A DNA stretch of 64,000 bases from DASTCZ01 sp035308165 (GTDB lineage: Bacteria > Acidobacteriota > Terriglobia > Acidiferrales > UBA7541). The translations under genes were made by a program, and so were the position numbers. This document shows, one piece after another, positions 36,025 to 44,623 of this stretch. The notes below the pieces were generated by a model. That model searched no databases, was not told where the DNA came from, and saw nothing but the letters and a program-made list of their open reading frames with translations. The stretch spans positions 62,001 through 126,000 of the forward strand of contig DATGHC010000074.1 of the NCBI GenBank assembly GCA_035308165.1, read 5' to 3'. The first letter of the stretch is position 1. Each line of letters opens with the position of its first letter.

Positions 36025-38193
36025 TTAGAGCGCCTTACCCTTCGACGCCATCATATCGCCGATTGTTGCAGTGGGAGACGACTTCGGCGATTTCGTCGTT
36101 CGGTACTCCTGCAATTCTCGCTTCTCGGCCTGTTTTTGCGCGCTGCGATAGCTCAGCCCTATCCGGCGCTGTTCCGGATCGAGCTTCACAATCTTGAAAT
36201 CGTACTCCTTGCCTGGTTCCAACTGCGACCCAGGCTTGCCCGGCTTTTGCCCAGACTTCCCTGCTCCGTCATCATGCTTGCGCTTGCGGTCTTCAATCTC
36301 CGAAATGTGGCATAGCCCCTCGATGCCATCCGCCAGCTCAACGAACGCGCCAAACGCGACCATCCTCGACACTTTTCCTTTCACCAGGTCATTCATCTTG
36401 TGCGCGGCAAACCAGTTGGCCCAAATGTCATTCACCTGCTTGATCCCCAGCGAGACGCGCCGCGTGGGCACGTCAATCTTCAGGACTTTGGCGGTAATCG
36501 TTTCGCCCTTCTTCAACGCGTCACCGGGATTCTTCACCCGCCCGGCCCAGGTAATGTCGCTCACGTGGACCAATCCGTCGAAACCCTCTTCAATTTCCAC
36601 GAACGCGCCGAATTCGGTCAAGTTGCGCACTCGGCCCGTAACCACTGTGCCCACTGGATATTTGTTCGCCAGCTCCTGCCATGGATCGGGCAGGGTCTGC
36701 TTCATTCCCAATGAAATTCGCCGCTCGTCCGGCTTAACGTCCAGGACCACCACCTCGACCTCATCGCCGTCCGTCACAACTTTGGAAGGATGCTTCAGCT
36801 TTTTCGACCAGGTCATTTCACTGATGTGTACCAATCCCTCGACGCCCGGATCCAACTCAATAAATGCGCCGTAATCGGTGACCCCAACTACCTTCCCTTT
36901 CACCCGCGCGCCAGTGACAAATTTCTCCGGGACCGCGGCCCAGGGGTCCGGTATCAACTGTTTCCGACCCAGGGACACCCGGCCCTTTTCCTTATCGAAG
37001 TGCAGCACCTGAACTTCGATCTCTTGCCCCGCCGCTACCGCCTCGGAAGGATGCTTCAACCGCCCCCAGCTCAAATCAGTAATGTGGAGCAGACCGTCCA
37101 CGCCGCCCAAATCCACGAAGACGCCGTAGTCGGTGATGTTTTTCACTTTGCCGGTCAGCACTTGGCCTTCGGCGATGCCCTCCATTACTTTCTTCCGCTG
37201 CGCTTCCTGCTCTTCTTCCAGCAGCGCGCGCCGGCTGACCACCACATTGCCGCGCTTGCGATTTAGCTTCAGCACGCGGACGGCGATCTTCTGCCCTTTC
37301 CAATGTTCCAAATTCGATTGCGGGCGAATGTCTACCTGAGACGCGGGCAGGAACGCGCGCACGCCGATATCCACCACCAGCCCGCCTTTAATCAAGTCCA
37401 CAACGGTTCCTTCGATGGTTTCCTTCGCGCGGAATGCCGCGTCAATTCTCTTCCATGTGGAGCGTCGCAGCGGCCTCTGGTAGGAAAGCAGCGCGTAGCC
37501 ATCCTTCTCTTCACCCAGCCGCTCGACTTCAATCACCTGTCCCGGCGAAAGCGGCGGCGCGGTGGTGGAAATTTCCGCAAACTCGGATGCGGGAATCAAT
37601 CCCTCGCGCTTGGCGCCTATGTCCACCACGACGCCGAGGTCGTTCAGCGCCACAACGGTTCCGCTCAAAACTTCGTTCTCGGCCTTCTTTCCTTGCGGCG
37701 TGGGATATTGCTTGATCAGCTCGCCCATGGCCTCCACGGAAATTTCGCCTTCCTCAGCTCCTAAAGTCTCCGCCGAGGATGTTGAATTTTCGGTGGCTGA
37801 AGCTTCGTCCACCTTTTCGGCCACCGCCGCAATTTTCGCGGCTTGTTCGGGCGTTTCCGGCGCGCCCTCGCTCACCATATCTTCGACAGCTTCCACTGTT
37901 GCGGCGACTTCAGCCAGCGGCGCGGAGCCTTCGTTTGTGCTCGCAGCCTGCGCCACGATCTCGGAGGACTCCGCCTTCGGTTCATGTTCATCCGCCCGCG
38001 CGAGCGCAGCTGCAGCGGCCGTGCCGCCGGACTCGCCCTCTGCGTGGCCCACCAGAGCCACAACGGTTGAATCCGAGGACGACTCCACCGCGGGCGAATT
38101 CGTGGTATCGGACGATCCCGTTGTATCGGGTGAAGATGGGTCGTCCACGGACGACAATTGTGGGTTGACAGTGTTTTCGGAGCCAGACGACAT
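36025..38193 (-). CDS. rpsA: 30S ribosomal protein S1 with acidic N-terminal extension
   Basis: 722 residues from ATG 38193, seven bases after GGAGG. S1 binds mRNA and recruits it to the 30S subunit. Six S1 domains are visible: GTVVALNDLGVVVDIGAKRE; GTVVDLIKGGLVVDIG; GKVKNITDYGVFVDLGGVDG; GKVVGVTDYGAFIELDPGVE; GRVRNLTEFGAFVEIEEGF; GKVSRMVAFGAFVELADGIE. About 170 Ser/Ala/Glu-rich residues precede the first, making it longer than the usual 550-600. The promoter TTGACA-N18-TATCAT lies 120-145 bases upstream. Downstream are HU and HIT genes. Confidence 0.95.
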   Translation of the reverse strand: MSSGSENTVNPQLSSVDDPSSPDTTGSSDTTNSPAVESSSDSTVVALVGHAEGESGGTAAAAALARADEHEPKAESSEIVAQAASTNEGSAPLAEVAATVEAVEDMVSEGAPETPEQAAKIAAVAEKVDEASATENSTSSAETLGAEEGEISVEAMGELIKQYPTPQGKKAENEVLSGTVVALNDLGVVVDIGAKREGLIPASEFAEISTTAPPLSPGQVIEVERLGEEKDGYALLSYQRPLRRSTWKRIDAAFRAKETIEGTVVDLIKGGLVVDIGVRAFLPASQVDIRPQSNLEHWKGQKIAVRVLKLNRKRGNVVVSRRALLEEEQEAQRKKVMEGIAEGQVLTGKVKNITDYGVFVDLGGVDGLLHITDLSWGRLKHPSEAVAAGQEIEVQVLHFDKEKGRVSLGRKQLIPDPWAAVPEKFVTGARVKGKVVGVTDYGAFIELDPGVEGLVHISEMTWSKKLKHPSKVVTDGDEVEVVVLDVKPDERRISLGMKQTLPDPWQELANKYPVGTVVTGRVRNLTEFGAFVEIEEGFDGLVHVSDITWAGRVKNPGDALKKGETITAKVLKIDVPTRRVSLGIKQVNDIWANWFAAHKMNDLVKGKVSRMVAFGAFVELADGIEGLCHISEIEDRKRKHDDGAGKSGQKPGKPGSQLEPGKEYDFKIVKLDPEQRRIGLSYRSAQKQAEKRELQEYRTTKSPKSSPTATIGDMMASKGKAL

Positions 38194-38309
38194 GGTTAAG
38201 GCCTCCAACGGAAGACTTGCCCTGCTTGCCGAGGTTTGCCTCGGAAGAACCGGGGACACGGTAATGCAGGGAAGGAACTGCGGCGCGTTACACGTGCCAC
38301 ATCGCTGCG

Positions 38310-38339
38310 ATGATACCCGCCCGAAACACCCCGTGTCAA
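38310..38339 (-). promoter_or_regulatory. Predicted promoter of rpsA
   Basis: On the minus strand TTGACA (38339-38334), an 18-base spacer, TATCAT (38315-38310). Predicted leader of about 110 bases before the rpsA ATG. Confidence 0.6.
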
Positions 38340-38546
38340 TTTGCCCTTACTAAATTATACGATGCGCGCGGGCAGTGAGTGGTGGCTTTTGCTACTGTGG
38401 AACAATTGGCGCGGGGCACTTTTTGCGCAAAGGTAAAGGGTCGGGACATTAACTTTGATTATTAAAAGTGACCGGCCGGACCGATTAAATCCAACGTTTC
38501 CAGCCTTCCGCTTGGAAAGGACGGATCATGCACCTACAGGCCAAAT
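38340..38546. other. Intergenic stretch upstream of the rpsA promoter
   Basis: It lies between the rpsA promoter and the end of a small zinc-ribbon gene. There is a short inverted pair tttcca/tggaaa (near 38497-38519) without a T-run. A second TATAAT-like box on the minus strand (38359-38354) has no good -35. No gene is seen. Confidence 0.35.
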
Positions 38547-38762
38547 TCACGCAGTTCGCGGTCTAAGAATCCCGGGATTCGGCAACCCTGAATTCTCAAT
38601 GAACTTATCTGCAGGATAGGGCGCTTCCCTCCCGCACCGGTGACAGCGGACGATGGAAACGCGGATTTCGGCTCTTAACTTGCTTTCGGGAAGCGGAGTG
38701 CGAATCCCGCAATATAGGCATTTCACTGCTTTGTGGTGGCTCTGGTTCGTATCATGGCTCAT
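38547..38762 (-). CDS. Small zinc-ribbon-like protein of unknown function
   Basis: 71 residues from ATG 38762 (MSHDTNQSHHKA), six bases after GGAGGA; an in-frame ATG two codons earlier sits directly on the ribosome site. Two Cys pairs, CLYC and CHRC, 25 residues apart form a likely zinc ribbon (KCLYCGIRTPLPES, VRCHRCGREAPYPADKF). The size and pattern suggest a nucleic-acid or protein binding knuckle. I do not recognise the family. It lies alone and reads away from dksA-type gene. Confidence 0.65.
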   Translation of the reverse strand: MSHDTNQSHHKAVKCLYCGIRTPLPESKLRAEIRVSIVRCHRCGREAPYPADKFIENSGLPNPGILRPRTA

Positions 38763-39203
38763 TGGCATTCCTCCGCGTAGGGCGACCTTCTGGCTCCTCA
38801 AGGGGGCGCGATAATACCCCCAAATCCGTGAAGATGTCTACCACCTCCGCGGGAGGGCATGACCGCTTCAGTGGGTTTCAGTGGGTCGCATTTTGTCGGC
38901 GAAGCCGGACCGTGGCTTGCGGCGTTCGTGTCTGATTTGGTGAACACTGAAATTCGCATGCTGCTTCGCTTCATGTCCCAAGCGGGCAGCGGATACTGTG
39001 TGAGATGACGCCCAATTCACTTCCAGTATTTTTCAGCAGTGAGATCGAGATTGGTCTTTATCTCACGTTCGTGGCCATCAAGCTCTGCCTCAAACCAATC
39101 CGTGTACATGCGGGAACTCGCAAAACGTGGGACAGGTGGACAGCCTGCTGGAGCTTTTCCAGTGGGAACAAATTATTATTTTGACATCTGGGCCTTGATT
39201 TCC
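38763..39203. other. Long intergenic region upstream of the DksA-type gene
   Basis: About 440 bases without a supported gene. Short duplications (ttcagtgggt twice near 38871-38886) and an extra TTGACA at 39181 without a matching -10 are the only features seen; the real promoter follows at 39204. Confidence 0.4.
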
Positions 39204-39232
39204 TTGACACTTCTGACCAGCGAGCCTACAAT
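39204..39232 (+). promoter_or_regulatory. Strong predicted promoter of the DksA/TraR-type gene
   Basis: TTGACA (39204-39209), exactly 17 bases, TACAAT (39227-39232). Transcription start predicted near 39239, leaving a leader of about 39 bases. Confidence 0.75.
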
Positions 39233-39277
39233 CAGCGATTTATTGTTAGACAGCCAAAGAGACTGTGGGTCCCCGTT

Positions 39278-39631
39278 ATGGATAAAAAGCGACTAGACAA
39301 TTACAAGAAGAAGCTGCAAACCAAGCGCGAAGAGTTGGTCCACAACATCGCTCGAGTGGAAGCGGAAGGCCGTGCCGCGGATGAAGATACTACAGTGGAT
39401 TTGGCCGATAAGGCCGCCAACTCCTACACCAAGGAATTCCTGTTTGGTCAGACCAACGCCGAGCGCGCTTTCCTTCACCTGATTGAAGAGGCGCTCAAAC
39501 GCATCGGCAGCGGCAAGTTCGGGGAGTGCGCCAACTGCGAAGAAGAAATTAATCAGAAACGGTTGGACGCGGTGCCCTGGGCGAAGTATTGCATCGACTG
39601 CCAGGAAAAGCAGGAGCACGGCCAACTATAG
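39278..39631 (+). CDS. DksA/TraR-family zinc-finger protein
   Basis: 117 residues. N-terminal coiled-coil (KRLDNYKKKLQTKREELVHN) and C-terminal C4 zinc finger with CANC and CIDC (GKFGECANCEEEINQKRLDA, KYCIDCQEK), the family arrangement. DksA proteins enter the RNA polymerase secondary channel and alter promoter response to ppGpp; smaller relatives of this length are usual in Acidobacteria, and the exact role is not known. A near-consensus promoter lies immediately upstream. Confidence 0.9.
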   Translation: MDKKRLDNYKKKLQTKREELVHNIARVEAEGRAADEDTTVDLADKAANSYTKEFLFGQTNAERAFLHLIEEALKRIGSGKFGECANCEEEINQKRLDAVPWAKYCIDCQEKQEHGQL

Positions 39632-39696
39632 CGGATTTCTTTCCGGATATATTCCTGTTTAATTAACATGCCGGCGGCGTTAGACTGGCTCTCGCC

Positions 39697-40524
39697 ATGG
39701 CGCTGGGTCGTGTGTCCGGTGCGTCTCCTTGGTCCGCGCTGCGCACGGCCCTGGACGCGTTTGCCTCTGTCGTGTTCCCCGCTCCCTGCAGGATCTGCGA
39801 AGGCACTCTTGACACCGCCAGCCGAGTTCCTGTCTGCGCTTCCTGTTTGAAGGCCTTCGAGCGGATCGCTCCGCCCCTTTGCGATTGTTGCGGACGGCCC
39901 ATCGTTTCGCCGCGAGTTGCAGACTCCATCCAAATCATGTGCCGCCTTTGCCGACTGGAAACGTATGGGTTTGATCTGGCGCGCAGCTACGCTTATTACA
40001 ACTCGCCGATGGTGCGCGCAATACTGCTGATTAAGCATGATGAGGTCGCGCCGATGGGAGCGTGGTTCGCCGATAGACTGGCAGAAGTCGTGGCGCGCGA
40101 ACCGGAGCGCCTAGTCGCGGACGTTGTGGTTCCAGTACCACTCCATCCCGCGCGGCTACGCGATCGAGGCTTTAACCAGGCGGAGTTGATCGCCCGGCCG
40201 CTGGCCCGGCGGCTTAAGTTGAAGGTGGGGCCATATTTGCTGGCGAGGACTCGGCCACGCTCCGACAAGCTAAAGCTCAGTCGGAGCGAGCGCTGGAGCA
40301 CGGTGCGTGGCGCATACGAAATGCGCCAAGGGGTGCGAGTTGACAAGCTACGCGTTCTGCTGGTAGATGATGTAATGACGACTGGCGCGACGCTGGACGC
40401 CTGTTCCAGGGCGTTGCGGAAGGCCGGTGCCGCCCGCGTGGTTTCGCTGACTGTGGCCCGCACAGTCCCAGAATGGGGCCAAGTCAATGATGCGCGCGAG
40501 CAGCCGGGATTGAACGCATTTTGA
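39697..40524 (+). CDS. ComF-family phosphoribosyltransferase-like protein
   Basis: 275 residues. The N-terminal zinc-binding region has CRIC, CASC, CDCC and CRLC pairs. The phosphoribosyltransferase domain follows with the PRPP motif VLLVDDVMTTGATLDACSRA, and conserved VPVPLHPARLRDRGFNQAEL. ComF is linked to DNA uptake and recombination, but its reaction is unknown. The stop codon overlaps the start of the HNH nuclease gene (TTTTGA), so the pair is probably co-translated. Confidence 0.92.
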   Translation: MALGRVSGASPWSALRTALDAFASVVFPAPCRICEGTLDTASRVPVCASCLKAFERIAPPLCDCCGRPIVSPRVADSIQIMCRLCRLETYGFDLARSYAYYNSPMVRAILLIKHDEVAPMGAWFADRLAEVVAREPERLVADVVVPVPLHPARLRDRGFNQAELIARPLARRLKLKVGPYLLARTRPRSDKLKLSRSERWSTVRGAYEMRQGVRVDKLRVLLVDDVMTTGATLDACSRALRKAGAARVVSLTVARTVPEWGQVNDAREQPGLNAF

Positions 40525-41141
40525 ATTCAGAGGGCCAACTCGGCCATAGAACCTGGCGGCCTGTCAGGGGCGGCGCGGTTGTGCCCGAGAAGCTCACCTT
40601 TGTAAATCCCCGTCAACGCCGCCCTGCCGTGATGCAGGACCCGGTTCTGGTACTTAACGCAACCTTTGAGCCGATCAATGTGACGGCGGTGCGGAGGGCT
40701 TTGGTACTGTTGCTGAAGGGCGTGGCCCAGGCCGAAGAGCTGAACACTTCGCAAGTACATTCTACGTCGAGGACCGTGCAGGTGCCGTCCGTCATTCGCC
40801 TGCTGGCCTATAGGCATATCCCCCAGCAGACGCGGGCGCTTTCGCGCAAAAACATCCTGTTGCGAGACCACAACACTTGCCAGTTCTGCGGGCGAACATT
40901 TCCTGCCTCGGAACTGACGCTGGATCACGTGATGCCCCGGTCCCGGGGCGGACGGTCGTCGTGGGAGAACCTGGTGGCGTGCTGCTACGCGTGTAATAAC
41001 AGCAAGGGGGACCGGACGCCAGAGGAGGCGGGTCTGGAGCTTTCGCGCCGCCCACGGCCGTTCACTCTGCACACTTCTCGACAACTGATGCGCCTGATTG
41101 GGCATAAGGATGAGAAGTGGCGGAAATATCTGTTCTATTAG
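40521..41141 (+). CDS. HNH endonuclease
   Basis: 206 residues as drawn, starting at TTG 40521 inside the comF stop; in-frame GTG at 40581 and ATG at 40632 (MQDPVLVLNATFEPINVT) are alternatives, and the last fits the family's usual N-terminus. The HNH core has CQFCGR, LTLDHVMPRSRGG, WENLVACCYACNNSKGDRTP: two zinc-binding Cys pairs and the His-Asn-His active site. These small enzymes are common in Acidobacteria and cyanobacteria; the target is unknown. A hairpin terminator lies about 170 bases downstream. Confidence 0.88.
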   Translation: MNSEGQLGHRTWRPVRGGAVVPEKLTFVNPRQRRPAVMQDPVLVLNATFEPINVTAVRRALVLLLKGVAQAEELNTSQVHSTSRTVQVPSVIRLLAYRHIPQQTRALSRKNILLRDHNTCQFCGRTFPASELTLDHVMPRSRGGRSSWENLVACCYACNNSKGDRTPEEAGLELSRRPRPFTLHTSRQLMRLIGHKDEKWRKYLFY

Positions 41142-41308
41142 GTCCGTAACTCCAACTAAATAATTTATTTAGCTGCGCTGTGCGTCGGAGCGCGAGTGCG
41201 TTTTGACGAGTGGTCTTTTGGGCCAAACGTTGAATCCAGCAGATTCAGGCAACTTTTTCCCGCAGGATGCATCTCATCCAGTAACACCACTTCTAGGACA
41301 CACCCCGG

Positions 41309-41348
41309 GAAGCAGCCCTGGCAACACCAAGGCTGCTTCTCTTCTTTT
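41309..41348 (+). terminator. Intrinsic terminator downstream of comF-HNH
   Basis: gaagcagcc (41309-41317), 13-base loop, ggctgcttc (41331-41339), then tcttctttt on the plus strand. It lies between the HNH gene and the end of the convergent gene. An additional AT hairpin (ctaaata/tatttag, 41156-41172) sits closer to the HNH stop. Confidence 0.6.
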
Positions 41349-41385
41349 ACGGCTGCTTTCCAAGGGACCTCTCAATATCACGGAA

Positions 41386-42861
41386 TTACTGACGCAGAAC
41401 CACGCGCAGTCCGCGGCGCCAATTCTCAGCCAGCCCTACTCGAGCGACTTCCATTTCGTGAGAGAGATAACGGAGCAGGACGCTGGTCGCGGGGTGGAAA
41501 CGAATGGCGGGCGCAACCAGAAAGAGGAGCGGCGGATCTGGGCGCAATTGCACGCCGGGGAAATAGCCGTAGCGCTGGAGATCGTCCTGCTTTTGGTGCG
41601 CGCGCACGCGCAGCCAGTAGTCCGCGGCCTGAAGAGTGAGGTGGATATCCTCATCCGCTTTCAATTCCAGGATAGCCAGGCGTCCGTCGCGAGTCACACC
41701 CAGCAAATCGATAATGCCCCGGTCGCCGGCGCTCAAAGCAGGAACTTGCGTGTAAAGGAACCGTGGATCGAGCCGGGCATCCATGCGTGTGGGATCGGCG
41801 GCGACCAAGGTCTCAAGCCAACGCTCCGGCTGCATGCGATACATCGCGTGAGTGGTGCCCTGTGCGGCGGGATGGCGATGCACGGAAAGTTTTTTGATAA
41901 GTTGTACGAGCGACGCGTGAGTGTCCCGAGTGAGCATGCGTCGGTTGTCATGTAATCCGAAGAAAATTGCGGCGTTGTGCCAGCGGGCAAACTCGGCGCC
42001 ACGAAGACGCAGCGAGACCTCACGCGTGCCTGGGACCACATTGGAGGTGATCGCGTCAGGAGCAATCCGGCGCACGGGTTCAGTTTCCGGCGCGGCCTCC
42101 GCGAGAATTCCTTCCAGTTCGCGCCGCGGGGTGAGCCAGGTGATCACGTTTCCCAATTCGCTGGCATGCACCTGGCGCGCCTCGCCAAGAGCAGGATGCA
42201 TTTCGTAAAACTCCAATGCGGTGGACGCGGAAACAGCAGCCGCGCGATGGGCGACGAACTTTCCGGTTTTCTCAGGGAGAAAGAGTCTTAGCCCCGCCAC
42301 GCGCCCCAGCTTTGGCCTGCCCCGAGTGTGGTCGAGCCAGATCAGGCCGAACGTGAGCATATCGTCAATCGCCGCGGCGCTTTCCCCGGGAGCGGCCGCC
42401 AATACAGCCCAATGCACGCCCCGGGATCGCATCAGGCCGCGTGTATATCGAGCGGAAAGAGAATGTTCGAGATCGGCGGCGGTGCTCAGGGATTCGACTT
42501 CTTCATCGGGAAATTGCTCGCGGAGCAAATCGGCGAATCGCTCGCGAAATTTTTCGCGCGTCAGCTGAGCGGCGGGACGCTCATCGGCCGAAGTGAACTC
42601 CAACCGGTCGGGCTTGGCACGGCCGAAGCGCTCGACTTCGAGCAGCAGGCGGCCTGAGGTTTGTTCGGTGATACGGAGGACACGCCGCGCCAGGGTGCGC
42701 TCATCGCTCCAAAGATGCAGCAACGTGCCGCGTCCCTGTACACGAATTTCGTAATTGAAATCCGCGAGCGAGGCTAGCCGCACGCCGTTCTCACGGACCT
42801 CCACAGCCCCGGCGGCCGTGAGCGACATCAATGCCTGCTCAATATCTGCGGGTTCAACCAT
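41386..42861 (-). CDS. Probable PD-(D/E)XK nuclease-fold protein, unknown function
   Basis: 491 residues. The last 110 carry Asp385 (DRGIIDLLGV), Glu399 and Lys401 (LAILELKADE), then Gln411 (HLTLQAADYW): the D-x13-E-x-K-x9-Q layout of PD-(D/E)XK restriction/repair nucleases. The N-terminal 380 residues are not recognised; they begin with a helical zone (DIEQALMSLTAAGAVEVREN) and contain Arg-rich patches. No signal peptide or membrane helix. The ATG lies only eight bases from a TATAAT on the same strand, suggesting a leaderless message. It stands alone, convergent with comF-HNH. Confidence 0.75.
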   Translation of the reverse strand: MVEPADIEQALMSLTAAGAVEVRENGVRLASLADFNYEIRVQGRGTLLHLWSDERTLARRVLRITEQTSGRLLLEVERFGRAKPDRLEFTSADERPAAQLTREKFRERFADLLREQFPDEEVESLSTAADLEHSLSARYTRGLMRSRGVHWAVLAAAPGESAAAIDDMLTFGLIWLDHTRGRPKLGRVAGLRLFLPEKTGKFVAHRAAAVSASTALEFYEMHPALGEARQVHASELGNVITWLTPRRELEGILAEAAPETEPVRRIAPDAITSNVVPGTREVSLRLRGAEFARWHNAAIFFGLHDNRRMLTRDTHASLVQLIKKLSVHRHPAAQGTTHAMYRMQPERWLETLVAADPTRMDARLDPRFLYTQVPALSAGDRGIIDLLGVTRDGRLAILELKADEDIHLTLQAADYWLRVRAHQKQDDLQRYGYFPGVQLRPDPPLLFLVAPAIRFHPATSVLLRYLSHEMEVARVGLAENWRRGLRVVLRQ

Positions 42862-42868
42862 CCAGTCA

Positions 42869-42874
42869 ATTATA
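42869..42874 (-). promoter_or_regulatory. -10 box directly before the PD-(D/E)XK protein start
   Basis: TATAAT on the minus strand (42874-42869), seven bases before the ATG. No good -35 at 16-18 bases (CTCCAA/CCTCCA). Confidence 0.4.
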
Positions 42875-42912
42875 GATGAGTTACTATAACTTGGAGGAAA
42901 CTTTTCTGGAAG

Positions 42913-43416
42913 CTACTGCAAACGCAGGCCGGTGATGCTGAACCCAGGCGAACCCTGGTTCCAGGTGGCGGGAATGTCTTCAAAGGAATATTGGAAGGCT
43001 CGCTTTCCGCCGGGCGGCAACGCAGTCTCCTTAGTCCCGAAGAAGCGCAGTTTTTCGGTCAAAATAACCTTTTGCGTGATGTCATAAAACTGCAGCGTCA
43101 CTTCCATCTCCCCGACCGTCCGTTGCCCATCGTTCCGGACGACTCCGGCGATGGTGGTCACTTCCTGCTTCAGGAAATTCGCAGCGCGGCCCATTTCCAA
43201 GTCGGTGAAATGAACTTGCAGTCCGTAGGCCTGCTCATCGTCTCCCATGGGCAATGGAGTGAGATTGCCCGGCCCACCGGAGCTCGATCCGCGCATCAGG
43301 AAGTAAGCACCGCAGGCAACAATCAGGGCGACGAGCAGGCCCGCGAGAAGCGCCGCACCGAATTGACGGTCCCCCTCTGGGTTGCTGATTTGTCCCGTGC
43401 CGGTGGGTTCGGTCAT
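42913..43416 (-). CDS. DUF2393-like membrane-anchored protein
   Basis: 167 residues. One membrane helix (AALLAGLLVALIVACGAYFL, about residue 20-40) precedes an extracytoplasmic beta-sandwich of about 110 residues (GLQVHFTDLEMGRAANFLKQ, VTLQFYDITQKVILTEKLRF) resembling FxLyD/DUF2393 domains. The likely role is structural or in envelope adhesion; no activity is known. It is encoded 22 bases downstream of the metallophosphoesterase gene, same strand, and 51 bases upstream of the PD-(D/E)XK gene start. Confidence 0.72.
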   Translation of the reverse strand: MTEPTGTGQISNPEGDRQFGAALLAGLLVALIVACGAYFLMRGSSSGGPGNLTPLPMGDDEQAYGLQVHFTDLEMGRAANFLKQEVTTIAGVVRNDGQRTVGEMEVTLQFYDITQKVILTEKLRFFGTKETALPPGGKRAFQYSFEDIPATWNQGSPGFSITGLRLQ

Positions 43417-43438
43417 GGAGTCATCTCCCGCACCTCAA

Positions 43439-44182
43439 TCACCTGCCCATTCCCAGCCGCAAGATTAATGGATCCGGCAAACCGGCCACCCTCATACGTT
43501 CCTGGACCGCTGCGTAATCATATGGGACGCGCCAGAATTCGACGACTTGGTGGCCGAGATCGGCGACGGCAAATCCTGCGCGCGGATCGCCATCGCGAGG
43601 CTGTCCGATGGATCCGGGGTTGAGCAGGTAACGCGTGCCAACATCGATTTGCAGCGCGGCGAAATTCGCGCCTGGCCGCGGCTTCAATTGGATCACCTCG
43701 AGCTGCGAATCATGATAAGAAAAACCTCCCTGAAAATGTGTATGACCGAAAAAGGTCACTGGAGATGGCGATTCGAGCAAGCTGTCCAGCGCCTGGGCAG
43801 GAGCAAAAATGTATTCGTCCTCGTCGGCGACGGCGCCGTGGACCAGGGTGAGCCCGTCGGCGCGGGCAGGTCCCGTGGGTAAAGCACGAAGAAAATCGAG
43901 ATTGTCGCGGCGGAGCTGATTGGTGGTCCATTCCGCAGCGGTGCGCGCCACGGGATTGAAATCGCTGGCGTCAGTCTGGCCGCAGGCGGCTTTGTCGTGA
44001 TTGCCGCGGATGAAAATGGGATCCAGAGTGCGAACCAGGTCAATGGCCTCGTTGGGGTCGGGGCCATAACCCACAATGTCTCCCAGGCAAATGGCGCGAT
44101 CCCAGCGGCCCTCGGCGGCGGTGAGAGCCACCTGCAGAGCTGTGACATTGGCGTGGATGTCGCTGAGTATGAGAAAGCGCAC
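43439..44182 (-). CDS. Calcineurin-like metallophosphoesterase
   Basis: 247 residues. Active-site motifs in order: SDIHAN, CLGDIVGYGP, IRGNHDKAA, VHGAV and FFGHTHFQGG, followed by LNPGSIGQPRDGD. This is the YfcE/MJ0936-type phosphodiesterase group, which hydrolyses phosphodiesters with two bound metals. The real substrate is not predictable. It starts at GTG 44182; a TATAAT lies about 27-32 bases upstream. Confidence 0.9.
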   Translation of the reverse strand: MRFLILSDIHANVTALQVALTAAEGRWDRAICLGDIVGYGPDPNEAIDLVRTLDPIFIRGNHDKAACGQTDASDFNPVARTAAEWTTNQLRRDNLDFLRALPTGPARADGLTLVHGAVADEDEYIFAPAQALDSLLESPSPVTFFGHTHFQGGFSYHDSQLEVIQLKPRPGANFAALQIDVGTRYLLNPGSIGQPRDGDPRAGFAVADLGHQVVEFWRVPYDYAAVQERMRVAGLPDPLILRLGMGR

Positions 44183-44208
44183 GAAGGCGTCCGTCTGAAC
44201 GGCGCCTG

Positions 44209-44214
44209 ATTATA
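44209..44214 (-). promoter_or_regulatory. -10 box upstream of the metallophosphoesterase gene
   Basis: TATAAT on the minus strand (44214-44209) with a weak -35 (TTCGCG at 17 bases). Transcription would begin about 20 bases before the GTG start. Confidence 0.4.
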
Positions 44215-44474
44215 GTCGAACCCGAGGAAACCGCGAAAGCGATAGATGCGGCGCATGCGTATTTATTTCGTGCGAATCGGGAGCCGGGAAGGAAACATTC
44301 GGGCGTGTCCCTTCGTCTAAACAAGTGGAGTTGGTGCGCCCGCGGAAGGCCTCGAAGGACCGCTCGACGCGGGGGCGGGGTTCCCGGCGCCAACCGGAAT
44401 GCCACGGGGCGCAAAAGCGGCCCCCGCAGCGTCCGTTGATAATTGCGGCTGGAATTGCGGAACGGTTTTCGGTG
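44215..44474. other. Intergenic stretch between queA terminator and phosphoesterase gene
   Basis: About 260 bases, GC-rich, with no supported gene. It is read by neither flanking gene if the terminator works as predicted. Confidence 0.4.
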
Positions 44475-44508
44475 AAAAAAATGGCCTCGCGGCGGCGACC
44501 GCGAGGCC
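44475..44508 (-). terminator. Intrinsic terminator of queA
   Basis: Perfect 10-bp stem ggcctcgcgg/ccgcgaggcc (arms 44499-44508 and 44483-44492), six-base loop, followed on the minus strand by A and TTTTTTT (44481-44475). It lies about 115 bases after the queA stop. Confidence 0.88.
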
Positions 44509-44623
44509 GTGACACGAAGGACTTCACCGGCTGTGCGCTCAGGGAGGTCTATGTGTCACCGGGAGACTACTCGGCGTCTCCTGCCGTGTCAATACCCCCT
44601 CTCTCTTTCTCAGGTAGAACGAC

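Noticed and set aside
38860..38890. Short tandem duplication ttcagtgggt
   Set aside because: Ten bases repeated twice in a GC-rich gap; too short to mean anything.
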